Below are positions 47,887 to 57,652 of a stretch of 64,000 nt of DNA, piece by piece. Every line of letters starts with the position of its first letter. Position 1 is the stretch's first letter. The stretch comes from Arthrospira sp. PCC 9108. Lineage in GTDB: Bacteria; Cyanobacteriota; Cyanobacteriia; Cyanobacteriales; Microcoleaceae. The notes beneath the pieces were generated by a model that worked only from the letters and a program-made list of their open reading frames with translations, was not told the origin of the DNA and searched no databases. Where the stretch lies: contig CP066886.1 in NCBI GenBank assembly GCA_016745315.1, positions 2,728,501-2,792,500 of the forward strand, in the 5' to 3' direction. The translations under genes and the position numbers were made by a program.

Positions 47887-49431
47887 TCACCGCGACACCA
47901 CATTAACTTTATCGCCATCTTTAAGATAACTTGCACCAGCGATCGCAATGCGATCGCCTACATTTAAACCCTGTATAATTTCTATACTCGCCTCCGATAA
48001 ATCGCCTGTTAAACGGCCTTGAAGTCTTCCCACTTCCACAGTTCGCGCTTCCACCGTATCATCAGGTAATAGACGATAAACAATAGAACTACCGTCAGCC
48101 TGGGGAACGATGGCCCTAGCGGGAACCTTCATTCCTTGTACAGTAGTAGTAGTAATCGCCGCCCGCAGAAACATTCCCGGACGCAAGAAAGAATCACGAA
48201 TAGCCCCCAAGGGAGGCAGGTCAATTTTCACAGTAGCTTGTCGGCTTTGAGGATCAATCAGAGGCGCAATTTCTCGCACCACCCCTCGCACCTGCAAATT
48301 TTGATCAGCATCAGAAGTCACAGTAACAGCAGCACCAATTCTCACCTGTGATAACTGAGTTTCTGGAACCTTCGCGTGTAGTTCTAACTGATTTTCCGCA
48401 ATAATCGAAAACAGTTGTTGATTACCAGTAACATCCCCCACTCGCGCTGTCCGTTGGGCGACAATGCCACTCATAGGCGCACGGACTACAGTTTGTTCCC
48501 GTTGAGTTTCCAACTGGCGAACCCGCGCCTGGGCGCTACGCACCTCAGCCTCTGCACTACGGATATTAGACTCGGCGCTTTCCACGTTAGCCTGTGCACT
48601 GCCTATATTAGCCCTAGCGCTGCTAATGGTAGCCCTAGCGCTAGAAATATTAGCCTCTGCGACTCTCACCCCTTCTTCGGCCGTTTTTGCCGTGGTAATG
48701 CGGGTTTCTAGTTCCTGGCGACTCACCACCCCTTGGCTGCTTAAATCTTCATAGCGTTCTACTTCTCGGCGGGCTTGATCTAAATTAGCCTTGGCTTCCG
48801 CTAACCTAGCTTGATTTTGAGTCAGTAATGACTCAGCCTCCAATAGACTCGCTTGCGCTTGCGCGAGACCGGCTTGGGCTTGTCCGAGGTTAGCTTCCCG
48901 CTGACGGACGAGGGAATTGGCGGACTCTACCTGGGCGTTGGCTTGGTCAATTTGCGATCGCAAAACCGAATCATCCAACACCGCCATAACCTGTCCCTGT
49001 GTTACCATTTCCCCCTGATTTACTAAAACCTGTTGAATTTGCACTCCGCTGGCTTGGGGTAAAACTGGGAGTAGGTCGTAGGCTTCCACAGTCCCCGTTA
49101 CATCAAGGGTGCGCGCCACAGTCGTCATTTCCACTGGCGCTACTGTCACCGTTTGGGTGGCGCTGGGACTAACTGCTGGCGCTACTTCTACCCCTGGGCT
49201 TTCCTCGGTTACGGGTTCGGAACTGTTGTTAGAGGAAAAGTGTAGAACTCCCAGAGTCGCCACAATTCCTATGGCTACCCCGATCACCATATTCCGCCAA
49301 CCGCCCGCCTGGGGAGGTACAGCTTCCTCGGGTTCTTCCTCTAGGTCTTCAAATTTAACGCGATCGCCATTTAGTGACAATTCAGGGTATTGATCGTCAT
49401 CAATATCTGGTAATGTATCTTTATGAACCAC
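47887..49431 (-). CDS. efflux pump periplasmic adaptor (membrane fusion protein, RND type)
   Basis: 514 residues. One membrane helix at about 47-65 (MVIGVAIGIVATLGVLHF) anchors it. A biotinyl-lipoyl half-motif (VQIQQVLVNQGEMVTQGQVM) is followed by a long helical hairpin built from repeated SA-x-A/I units (ISSARATISSARANIGSAQA) and then the second lipoyl half (VVRAPMSGIVAQRTARVGDV). The barrel and C-terminal domain follow. Such adaptors join an inner-membrane transporter to an outer-membrane channel. No RND pump is visible in the window. The helical hairpin shows internal duplication at DNA level (GCCCTAGCGCT repeats near 48610). Confidence 0.88.
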   Translation of the reverse strand: MVHKDTLPDIDDDQYPELSLNGDRVKFEDLEEEPEEAVPPQAGGWRNMVIGVAIGIVATLGVLHFSSNNSSEPVTEESPGVEVAPAVSPSATQTVTVAPVEMTTVARTLDVTGTVEAYDLLPVLPQASGVQIQQVLVNQGEMVTQGQVMAVLDDSVLRSQIDQANAQVESANSLVRQREANLGQAQAGLAQAQASLLEAESLLTQNQARLAEAKANLDQARREVERYEDLSSQGVVSRQELETRITTAKTAEEGVRVAEANISSARATISSARANIGSAQANVESAESNIRSAEAEVRSAQARVRQLETQREQTVVRAPMSGIVAQRTARVGDVTGNQQLFSIIAENQLELHAKVPETQLSQVRIGAAVTVTSDADQNLQVRGVVREIAPLIDPQSRQATVKIDLPPLGAIRDSFLRPGMFLRAAITTTTVQGMKVPARAIVPQADGSSIVYRLLPDDTVEARTVEVGRLQGRLTGDLSEASIEIIQGLNVGDRIAIAGASYLKDGDKVNVVSR

Positions 49432-49801
49432 GAGTAATCCTCCCCCGGCACTCCTTAAATATATTGTAAAGAAAAGTTGCGTAAATTCCTCTTAAAATTC
49501 ACAATTTCCAGGTGTCCCCGGGAACCGAGGAGCAAAATATCTGAGGGATACCGTCGAAAAAGCCTTATTTTTTAAGGGGTTTAGCTCCTTGAGAGTCTGT
49601 GGCGCGAGGTCTCCACTAGTAGTTCACATCTATTTACATAGATTAACTCAGCTTTACAAATTCTGATTTGTCCCCGCTACCAGTCTGGGGGCGATCGCTT
49701 TTGATAATTCTGTTTCGTAGATTAGGATATAGGCTGAGTGCTATAGTACATACCTCGTCAGTAGTTTATCTATAATCAAAACATAGCCAGGACGAGCCTA
49801 T
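49432..49801. other. divergent intergenic region adaptor / HD gene
   Basis: About 370 bases with no supported gene; both promoters must lie here. One HIP1-like site (GGCGATCGCT) occurs near 49690. No clear terminator or repeat. Confidence 0.5.
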
Positions 49802-50653
49802 ATGGTTTTTAATGCCACGGAATGTCTAATTGATGCCTTTGTTGAACTAATTCGGGAAGGTTACCGCCGCACCCACGGAGGTTATAAATCCAACTATGAG
49901 GAGATTATTGGCTGGGCTGGAAACATGGCTCTAGAAAACATTGCCAATAGTGATGCCCTTTATCACGATGTCGAACATACAATTATGGTCACATTAGTGG
50001 GACAGGAAATCCTGCGGGGAAAACATATCCGCGAGGGTGGCGTATCCTGTGAAGACTGGCTACACTACATCATCTCCCTAGTTTGTCACGATATTGGTTA
50101 TGTCAAAGGCGTTTGTCGTCGCGATCGAGAAAATACCTTTGCTACCGGACGCGGAACCATGGTAGAACTACCAGACGGATGTACTGATGCTAGTCTCACC
50201 CCTTTCCATGTCGATCGCGCTAAATTATTTATTGAAGAACGCTTTGGCGGCCATAAACTGATTGATGCTGAAGTCATTAAGCATAATATCGAACTGACCC
50301 GGTTTCCAGTCCCCAAAGAATCCGATCATCAGAATACCATGAACTATCCCGGTTTGGTTCGGGCGGCTGATCTCATTGGTCAACTCTCAGATCCTCGTTA
50401 CCTGAAAAAAATCAGTGCTTTATTTTACGAATTTGAGGAAACTGGCTTTAATAAAAGAGTTGGCTACAAAAGCCCAGAAGACCTACGCAAGAACTATCCT
50501 AAATTCTACTGGAATGGTGTTTATCCTTATGTCAAAGATGCCTTAAATTACTTGTCTCTTACCCAACAAGGTAAACAAATTGTTGCCAACCTTTACTCTA
50601 ATGTGTTTATGGTTGAACATGATCAGGTGTCTCAGGGTACAGTAGAAGTCTAA
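49802..50653 (+). CDS. HD-domain metal-dependent phosphohydrolase-like protein
   Basis: 283 residues. His in YHDVEHTIMV and the HD pair in VCHDIGYVKG, with a further His in VIKHNIELTRF, form the HD metal site; the domain covers about 50-220. The protein has the length and pattern of a conserved cyanobacterial HD family of unknown substrate (Npun_R2479-like). Cytoplasmic, no membrane segments. Start MVFNATECLIDAFVELIREG is preceded by a weak ribosome binding site. Confidence 0.82.
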   Translation: MVFNATECLIDAFVELIREGYRRTHGGYKSNYEEIIGWAGNMALENIANSDALYHDVEHTIMVTLVGQEILRGKHIREGGVSCEDWLHYIISLVCHDIGYVKGVCRRDRENTFATGRGTMVELPDGCTDASLTPFHVDRAKLFIEERFGGHKLIDAEVIKHNIELTRFPVPKESDHQNTMNYPGLVRAADLIGQLSDPRYLKKISALFYEFEETGFNKRVGYKSPEDLRKNYPKFYWNGVYPYVKDALNYLSLTQQGKQIVANLYSNVFMVEHDQVSQGTVEV

Positions 50654-50721
50654 TTACTGGGGTTGACCATCTAATTTGCCTCCGTACAATCTGAAAGTCT
50701 ATAGTTAAAAATCAAGCCCTA

Positions 50722-51629
50722 ATGAATTCCATATTTTCACCTATACAGCAGTTCTTAATCTCTTGGATATTAATTCTGATTGCTGGAGGTCTTACCCTAA
50801 AAACTATTAATTATGTAGGGGAGTTGGTTACTATTTTAATAGTCGCTGCATTAGTTGCATTTATTCTCAATGCACCTGTGGCTAAGTTAAAACGATTTAT
50901 CCCTAGGGGAGTCGCGGCAGCACGGGTTTATTTGGTGGCGGCGACCGTCGTTGTCCTTGTGGGTTTAACCCTGCTTCCTCCTGTGTTAAATCAGACTAGA
51001 CAATTTATTACCAAATTACCCGAATTGGCTGAGTCTGCACAGCAGCAGTTAGCCCTATTTCAATCCTGGATTTATGAACATAATTTACCCTTTGATGTGG
51101 GGATTTTACAGCAACAACTACTCAATCAAATACAAGGACAAGCACAGGCGATCACCAGCAAAAGTCTGGGGTTAGTTTTGGGAAATTTTAACTGGTTGAT
51201 TGACCTAATTTTAATTTTATTTCTCTCCTTTTATATGCTGCTTGATGGCGATAGATTATGGTCTACTTTAACTATAATTATTTCGCCAAAAATCCGGTTA
51301 GTCTTAACTGAATCATTGCCGAGAAATCTCCAGATTTTTTTATCTGGACAGTTAATCTTAGGGCTATTTATAGCCTTCACTTTGGCTCCAATGTTCTTTT
51401 TTTAGGGGTTCCATATTTCCTATTATTTGCCGTTTTTATTGGTTTCATGGAGATGATCCCCTTTATTGGAGCGACTTGAGGAATTGGCACCGTCGCTATT
51501 ATTGTCGCCTTTCTGGACTGGTGGTTAGCCTGGCAATTGTTAATAATTGCCGTAGCTGTTCAACAGGTAAAAGATAATATAATTGCTCCGAGAATTATGG
51601 GAAATCTCACAGGATTAAGTCCTAGTTGA
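50722..51629 (+). pseudogene. AI-2E/PerM-family permease, truncated
   Basis: The N-terminal two thirds of a PerM-type membrane protein are present (LVAFILNAPVAKLKRFIPRG, FLSFYMLLDGDRLWSTLTI). The open frame ends at 51405 through a T run (51397-51403) one base short; beyond it PYFLLFAVFIGFMEMIPFIG continues, but a TGA (51477-51479) and another TGA (51627-51629) follow, and the family's last membrane helices after GNLTGLSP are missing. So besides a possible sequencing error the gene is truly truncated, next to the XisA-like recombinase element. Confidence 0.8.
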
Positions 51630-51702
51630 AACCCTAAAACCCTTATTATACCGTCACTCTAGTGCACTCAAAGCCGATCGCACATTTAGGAGTTAGTGTA
51701 AA

Positions 51703-53106
51703 ATGAGTGCAAGTACAAACAGTACACATAGTGGTACATATCAAGGCTTTCAGGATATTCTTGAGTTTTTCAATCTGTCCCGTAAGCAATGCCCCAAAGG
51801 TGCCAGGATTAAGCGTAACCGGGGGACAATTCAGCTAGACATCACTACTGACCCGGAGACGGGAGAGCGTAAACAACGGGGCTGTAATTGTCAGTTTACC
51901 CCAGAGGGTATCCGCAAGGCTGTTGACAAGGCTTGGTTAGTTCATAAATCCCTTGACGGACAATTTTAGTCGGTGTCTGAATGGCTGGACTGGTACAAGG
52001 CCACTATTCTTGACGAAAACAAAACTCCCCTAGAAAACGACTTAATCACCTATCGCCAAGTGTTTAAAGAGATGGAAGATGATTACTTTAATGGGGTACA
52101 CAAGAACACTAAACGGAAGCGCTCTCGCGATATAGCTAGTGACGTTAAGTCATTTAAAGCCTGTTTCCTTGATGTATTTAACAAAGTCACAGACTGGGAT
52201 GATTATGTTAACTGGGAGGGTATCAAGAAAGCACTGTATAGCCCGTTACAGGACGGTAGCAACCCGATAGGTAGCAAAACCTTTAAAGACAGATACTACC
52301 GATTAAAACAGGTAGCAGAACACGCTGGCTGCAAAAAAGCACTAGAGAAACTAGAAAAGATTAACCCTACCCAAACAGTGTTTACTGAATCCCAGAGTGT
52401 AGACTTGGATACCTTGCTAGGCTTGCTAGACAAGGAGCGTAACACTGATTATGAGAATTCAAGGGAACGTCAAGCACGTGATGGTTGGTGTTGGGTGTCG
52501 GCAATGTGTGCTTTATATGGATTGAGACCATCAGAGATTGCAGCAAGTCAGAACCTAGATAAGACAGTCAAGATTGACGGCATTACTTTCCCGGCCATAT
52601 CTGACCCTAACAACCTTGAGTTAGTGCTGGTTATTGGTGAGTTTACTTACTTTGGCAGTAGCACCAAAACAGGTCAAAGGTTAGCAATACCAATGTCAAA
52701 AGACAAGGCTTTGATTAACCGCCTAGGAATTCATAACGTCTGTTTACCTATTACAAACGCCAAGGACCCTAGCGGTTTTAATGATAATCATCGTAAATGG
52801 CTTAAACACCATAAGTGGGGATTTACTCAAGCATTAGCTTTCCGACATCTAGCTAATCAACTGGGAGAAATGAACGGGATACCACAAGAAATCAGGGCAC
52901 GCTGCTTTGGACATTCGGTAGCGATTAATGACAGCAAATACAAAAAACGTCGCAACCTTGCCACAGAGTTAGGTATCTTAACACGCCACCACCGACAACC
53001 ATTGCCACTAGATATGGCAAAGCAAACACTACTCAATCATGGTATTGACCCAGAATCACCAGAAATGAAAGCAGGACTTAGATTAATCTATCAGTTAGAC
53101 GATTAA
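51703..53106 (+). pseudogene. XisA/XisC-like tyrosine recombinase with in-frame amber stop
   Basis: An 88-codon frame (start 51703, good site TAGGAG) ends in TAG at 51967-51969, and the following 377 codons continue in the same frame; together 468 residues, the size of heterocyst excision recombinases. The N-terminal part (IKRNRGTIQLDITTDPETGE, FTPEGIRKAVDKAWLVHKSL) resembles XisA in layout. Catalytic elements: Arg in ALYGLRPSEIAAS, Arg-His in LAFRHLANQL, His in CFGHSVAI and Tyr in DSKYKKR. The first His of H-x-x-R is Leu here. Either the TAG kills it, or it is read through, or it is a base error (not a homopolymer). Confidence 0.75.
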
Positions 53107-53131
53107 CCCCCAATAAACCCACAACACAATA

Positions 53132-53164
53132 CCCTCTAGGCTAAATACCTAGGGGGTTTCTTTT
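53132..53164 (+). terminator. intrinsic terminator after the XisA-like gene
   Basis: Stem CCCTCTAGG (53132-53140) with CCTAGGGGG (53148-53156), one T-G pair and a 7-base loop, followed by TTTCTTTT. Confidence 0.85.
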
Positions 53165-53167
53165 ACA

Positions 53168-54131
53168 CTATAGCACCAGACAGGAAAGTTAGGACGTATA
53201 ATGGAGAGGACGAGATGACTAAGAAGACCAAAAATGCCAGCCCCCTATAGTTACGACCTCAGACAAAAAGTTATTGATGCAATTGAACTAGACGGTATGC
53301 CCAAAACAGAAGCCAGTCAAGTTTTCCATGTCAGCCGGAACACTATCAATCTCTGGCTGCAAAGAAAAGCACAGACCGGAGACTTCCTCCCTAAACCTAA
53401 TCACCGACCTGGCAATAACCACAAAATTACCGACTGGCAAAAATTCAAGGCTTTTGCCCAAGAGCATGGCGACAAAACCTCCGCTCAAATGGCTGAACTT
53501 TGGGATGACGACATCTCTCCTCGCACCATATCCAGAGCCTTGAAGAAAATTGGCTTCACCAGAAAAAAAACTTACGGCTACCAAGAACGTGATCAGCAAC
53601 AGCGAGAGGAGTTTATTGCTCAGATTGAACATATGGAGCCACAAGAAGTGGTCTACCTCGATGAAGCCGGCATGAATAGTCAGGACTCGGATTACCCTTA
53701 TGGTTACTGCGAGGAAGGACAACGCTTCGATGCCCTCAAATCCGGGAAGAGGCAGGGCAGGGTGAGCTATATGGCCCCATGGTGTCATCAACAACTCTTA
53801 GCCCCCGATCGCTTTGAGGGTTGTTGTAATCGGACAGTGTTTGAGTTGTGGTTGGAGTTCATCTTAATTCCAACACTGAAGCCAGGTCAGACTCTAGTGC
53901 TAGACAATGCAACGTTTCATAAAGGGGGACGGATTCCTGAGCTAGTGGAGGTGGCTCAATGCCGTTTGCTCTATCTACCACCTTATTCGCCAAACCTCAA
54001 CAAGATAGAGAAATGTTGGTCGTGGTTGAAAGCCCGCATTCGCCATTGCACGTGAGCAGTTTGATTCTCTCGATGATGCCATGGATTCCGTTATAAAAGC
54101 TGAGTCCTAACCACCTTGACTAATGCTATAG
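53168..54131 (+). mobile_element. IS630-family insertion sequence, copy B
   Basis: Starts CTATAGCACCAGACAGG and ends, inverted, with CTATAGCATTAGTCAAGG; inner AGTTAGGACG/GGTTAGGACT extend the imperfect terminal repeats. TA lies at both flanks. It sits just after the terminator of the XisA-like gene. Differs from copy A by few bases. Confidence 0.9.
53234..54055 (+). CDS. IS630-family transposase
   Basis: 273 residues in one frame. A helix-turn-helix N-terminus (TEASQVFHVSRNTINLWLQR) binds the element ends; a second one (DDISPRTISRALKKIG) follows. The DDE catalytic residues are Asp in VVYLDEAGMN, Asp in LVLDNATFHK and Glu in LNKIEKCWSW. The start ATG is at 53234 (MPAPYSYDLRQKVIDAIELD). The run of eight A at about 53562-53569 keeps the frame open. 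It could be the active enzyme that mobilises both copies. Confidence 0.93.
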   Translation: MPAPYSYDLRQKVIDAIELDGMPKTEASQVFHVSRNTINLWLQRKAQTGDFLPKPNHRPGNNHKITDWQKFKAFAQEHGDKTSAQMAELWDDDISPRTISRALKKIGFTRKKTYGYQERDQQQREEFIAQIEHMEPQEVVYLDEAGMNSQDSDYPYGYCEEGQRFDALKSGKRQGRVSYMAPWCHQQLLAPDRFEGCCNRTVFELWLEFILIPTLKPGQTLVLDNATFHKGGRIPELVEVAQCRLLYLPPYSPNLNKIEKCWSWLKARIRHCT

Positions 54132-54287
54132 ATAGATAAATCCTGGGAATTTGGGTAGTATAAAATGGATTAATCTAGGGTTAATAAGTAGGCAATTAAT
54201 GGTTAATTAAGTTGTAGTAATTATCCCAGACTTGGGTAAATTACAGCTGGTTCACCAGTCGCTTAATACATTGCCCTCACCCTAAAT

Positions 54288-54312
54288 CCCTCTCCCAGGG
54301 GGGGGGAGAGGG
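54288..54312. repeat. intergenic palindrome
   Basis: CCCTCTCCC (54288-54296) and GGGAGAGGG (54304-54312) form a perfect 9-base stem. It lies in the 243-base gap between IS630 copy B and the glycosyltransferase. Similar palindromic spacers are common in cyanobacterial genomes. Confidence 0.75.
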
Positions 54313-54374
54313 ACTTGGAGAGAGGAATAGATTGGGTATAATAATACTCAAAGTTTTGGATAAAGTTGATAGAG

Positions 54375-55568
54375 ATGAAACTTAGCTTTTGTATAATTGC
54401 CAAAAATGAAGCCCATCAGTTAGGGGAATGTTTACAGACGGTGGGAAAGTTAGTAGATGAAATGATAGTGGTGGATACAGGTTCTAGAGATGGAACGCCG
54501 GAAGTTGCTAAAAATATGGGGGCGAGAGTGTATGAGTTTAGCTGGTGTGATGACTTTGCGTCGGCGAGAAATGCGGGTTTAAAATATGTGACAGGTGATT
54601 GGGTTTTGGTGTTAGATGCTGATGAGCGATTAATGGAGGGAATTATCCCTCAAATTAGAGGTTTAATTAACCAGGAAGATTATTTGCTGATTAACTTGGT
54701 GCGACAGGAAATCGGGGCGGTGCAGTCTCCTTATTCTTTGGTGTCGCGACTGTTTAGAAATCATCCGGATCTGTATTTTTCTCGCCCTTATCATGCTTTG
54801 GTTGATGATAGTGTGATGGAGATTTTGCGGCGGGAACCTCAGTGGCGGATCGGTTCTATTCCAGAAATAGCGATCGCTCATTATGGATATAGTGCGGATG
54901 CGATCGCGGAAAAGAATAAACAACAAAGGGCTTGTGAAGCTATGGAAAGCTATTTAAAACAGCATCCCGATGACCCTTACTTAGCGAGTAAATTAGGGGC
55001 TCTGTATGTGCAATTAGGTAAACTCTCAGCAGGTATTGACCTGTTAGAAAAAGGGCTAAAGCAGGCATCTGGAATTGAGGGGGGGACTATGTATGAATTG
55101 CATTATCACCTAGGAATTGCCTATAGCAAAAGGGGACAACTAGAGGCGGCGGAAGCACAGTATCAAAAGGCGATCGCGGTTAATGTATTCCCTCAATTAA
55201 AAATAGGGGCTTATAATAATCTGGGAAATCTGCTGAAAGGTAGGGGCAACCTAAAAGCGGCGCTTTGGGCCTATGAAACGACGATAGAAATTGACCCATT
55301 ATTTAGCTTAGGTTACTATAACCTGGGCATGACTCTACGGGCGATGGGAAATTCCCAAAAAGCGATCGCATCTTATCAAAAAGCGATTTCTCTTAACCCT
55401 CACTATGGGGAAGCCTACCAAAATTTAGGGGCGGCGTTGTTAGGTATTGGCAACATTCCCGATAGTCTGAAAGCCTTTCAAACAGCGATAAGCGTATATG
55501 AACAAACCAACCCCCCGGAAGCCAAACGGCTCAAAAAAACCTTGTCAGAAATGGGATGGCGACTATAG
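54375..55568 (+). CDS. family 2 glycosyltransferase with TPR repeats
   Basis: About 397 residues from ATG 54375 (MKLSFCIIAKNEAHQLGECL); a TTG nine bases earlier is possible. Residues 1-230 are a GT-A glycosyltransferase with nucleotide-sugar motifs VVDTGSRDGT and VLDADERL (the D-x-D-like metal site). From about 235 TPR repeats follow (YELHYHLGIAYSKRGQLEAA, GAYNNLGNLLKGRGNLKAAL, SLGYYNLGMTLRAMGNSQKA, EAYQNLGAALLGIGNIPDSL). Such fusions are frequent in cyanobacteria and act on glycans or proteins; the acceptor is unknown. No signal peptide. Confidence 0.9.
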   Translation: MKLSFCIIAKNEAHQLGECLQTVGKLVDEMIVVDTGSRDGTPEVAKNMGARVYEFSWCDDFASARNAGLKYVTGDWVLVLDADERLMEGIIPQIRGLINQEDYLLINLVRQEIGAVQSPYSLVSRLFRNHPDLYFSRPYHALVDDSVMEILRREPQWRIGSIPEIAIAHYGYSADAIAEKNKQQRACEAMESYLKQHPDDPYLASKLGALYVQLGKLSAGIDLLEKGLKQASGIEGGTMYELHYHLGIAYSKRGQLEAAEAQYQKAIAVNVFPQLKIGAYNNLGNLLKGRGNLKAALWAYETTIEIDPLFSLGYYNLGMTLRAMGNSQKAIASYQKAISLNPHYGEAYQNLGAALLGIGNIPDSLKAFQTAISVYEQTNPPEAKRLKKTLSEMGWRL

Positions 55569-56384
55569 ACTTCTGCACTATGGGGAAATTTGATACTACA
55601 ATGCAGCAACAGAACTAGGATGGGTATGATGTGAAAGTCTCTATCAAGGGTTCTAAAAGGTCTGGGTAGGTCACAAGACTTATCTCAAAAGCTAATCATG
55701 TTAGGAGTCATGCAATAGTGCGACCCGTTAGCCTGAAACTAGGGAAAATCCCCTAGGGGAAAGGCTGCAAGGGGATATTAACCCTTGACAACTGAATCTC
55801 GCTTGTTGGTGCGGAAGTCTGAGAGGTCCCAATATGGGAAGTGTCAGAATCAAAAAATATCCAAGTCCAACCCTCCAAGTGCCGGAGTGAAAACAGTTCC
55901 CCACGGTAGCGACTGGTCATCAATCCGTGAAGCGGGAATTGGGCGTAAACCCTTTTAAATGGGGATTTAAGCGCCCTGTAGCTGGCTATGAGTAGGGAAA
56001 CGAACTTCTGCGAGAACTACCGTTAGACTCCAAATTAGGCGGGTATACGCTGCCTTATATGTATGGGGCAAGAAAGCGTTGTTGTTGCCAACGTTAACAG
56101 GTTATTTCTGTAGGGAATAACTCGGCACTCAAAAGGCCCCCGGTAGAAAGGAAGACTCTAAGGCCAGAAACCAAAGCGATTTTCGGAACGGGATAACCTC
56201 TAAGTTGCTCTCGGTGGGTTTTTTTGAGGAAAGCCTATTACTGAGTAGTCAACCAAGGCGAATAACTGGGTATTCCAGGCGGCTTAGGGGAGGGATTGTG
56301 TCAGAAGCGAAGGCCCTGACTATAAATCGGGGATATGCAGACGGACACACGGAATTGATTGCTGTGCTGAGTGAGTGAGTTGCT

Positions 56385-57557
56385 GTGAAGAAGACTAAAG
56401 CCAGTCTGATAGGGACGAGGATGGTATGCGTAGATGAGTCGTTGTTGACGGTGAAGGGGGAGATGAAAGGCCGCCGAAACTTTTGGCAACGTGGTCTATG
56501 GAAGCTGCAACAACGGATTTACCGCGCCTCGAAACGGGGTGATATTAAGGTGGTTCGTAAACTCCAAAAAATGCTGATGCGTTCGGCTTCTGTGAGGTAT
56601 CTTGCTAGTGATAGTTGTGATGGGGGTTCTATAGCTGTTCAACAGTGTTTGATGCAATGGGCTTTGGAACCGGAATGGCGGGCTCGTTGGGAGTTGGATG
56701 ATGCTGTTGGCTCTCATTTTTCATCGGTTGGGGAACTGTTGCAGGCGATCGCTAAAAGTCTGGAAAATGGCCCTAAGTTGGTCTGGGTTATTGATTTAAC
56801 CAGGCTTTGTCAACCGAGAATATTGGCTCAAAGGTTGCCGGATTTACCGCGCTCTATGGGTCTGAATAAGGCTCGGATTGATGGGGCTTTGGGGTGTTTA
56901 TTAGATGCGATCGCTTTGGGAGAGTTAAACCACCAATTGAGTCGGTTAATTAGGGAACTGGGCAACCCGGTAACTACTCTGATTCAATATGGAGAAATGA
57001 TGGTGATTTTAGATGATGATATGATGGCTATCAACACCTATCAAAGGGCGATAAGTGATTGGCTAGACAAATTGGAAATTCCCCAAGTTTCTGATTTTTA
57101 TGCTGTCACGAACACGGCTAATTGTGTTGAGGAAAACTCTCCGGGTTTTGACCTGTTGGGGTTTCATATTCGCCAGTTTAAAAATCATCATCGCCGAGGG
57201 TTAAACTATCATACTACCATCAGCCCTAGTCGAGAATCTGCCCATCAACACTATCGAGAATTGGCGACGATAGTTAGTAGCCATAAAGCCAGTCGTCAAG
57301 GGGATTTAATTAACCTGCTGAATCGGAAAATAGCGGATTGGTCTAGTCAATATCAAGGTGCTAATAACCGCAAAATTCACCGAAATTTAGATAGGTTAAT
57401 TGACCGGAAATTGCGGAGTTGGGCGAAACGTCGTCACCCGGATAAACCTAGGAATTATTGGCGGCGAAAATACTGGCAAGTTACGGAAACAGGTGGCTGT
57501 AGGTTTGGCTGTTTCCATAAGGGAAAATGGGTGAGCCTTCTTAAACATAGAGTATAA
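56385..57557 (+). CDS. group II intron protein without reverse-transcriptase catalytic motif
   Basis: 390 residues from a GTG start. The N-terminus (LQQRIYRASKRGDIKVVRKL) and IAVQQCLMQWALEPEWRARW match the fingers/palm of intron reverse transcriptases, but the YADD box is replaced: IQYGEMMVILDDD stands where F-V-R-Y-A-D-D is expected. Other palm motifs have also decayed or been deleted (about 60 residues short). The maturase domain is kept: FDLLGFHIRQF, then KIHRNLDRLIDRKLRSWAKR. So it may help its own intron splice while being unable to copy it. No HNH domain is present. Confidence 0.85.
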   Translation: MKKTKASLIGTRMVCVDESLLTVKGEMKGRRNFWQRGLWKLQQRIYRASKRGDIKVVRKLQKMLMRSASVRYLASDSCDGGSIAVQQCLMQWALEPEWRARWELDDAVGSHFSSVGELLQAIAKSLENGPKLVWVIDLTRLCQPRILAQRLPDLPRSMGLNKARIDGALGCLLDAIALGELNHQLSRLIRELGNPVTTLIQYGEMMVILDDDMMAINTYQRAISDWLDKLEIPQVSDFYAVTNTANCVEENSPGFDLLGFHIRQFKNHHRRGLNYHTTISPSRESAHQHYRELATIVSSHKASRQGDLINLLNRKIADWSSQYQGANNRKIHRNLDRLIDRKLRSWAKRRHPDKPRNYWRRKYWQVTETGGCRFGCFHKGKWVSLLKHRV

Positions 57558-57577
57558 CAGCATAGCTTGATTCTGAG

Positions 57578-57611
57578 GAGCCGTGTGAGGTGAAAGTCTC
57601 ATGCACGGTTT
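57578..57611 (+). ncRNA. group II intron domain V
   Basis: 34-base hairpin GAGCCGTGTGAGG ... GCACGGTTT with GAAA in the loop. Compared with the copy at 233-266 (GTATG/TACGG) the pair G-T/C-A changes to GTG/CAC, keeping the stem. Confidence 0.88.
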
Positions 57612-57652
57612 TGGAGACGAGTAGGCTGGGTGACTGGCTTGCTTAGTTTAAC

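Larger units (their letters stand above)
55718..57652 (+). mobile_element. group II intron in the start codon of argC
   Basis: The 5' end GTGCGACCCG (55718) fits the group II consensus and the 3' end reads TTTAAC (57652), after domain V (57578-57611) and domain VI. The intron encodes its own protein at 56385-57557. The left exon ends ...ATGCAATA and the right exon begins TGAGTAATCAACG; joining them gives ATG AGT AAT CAA CGT, the start of ArgC. A possible EBS1, TGTTGC (56083-56088), pairs with the last six exon bases GCAATA (one G-U pair). Length 1,935 bases. Confidence 0.88.
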
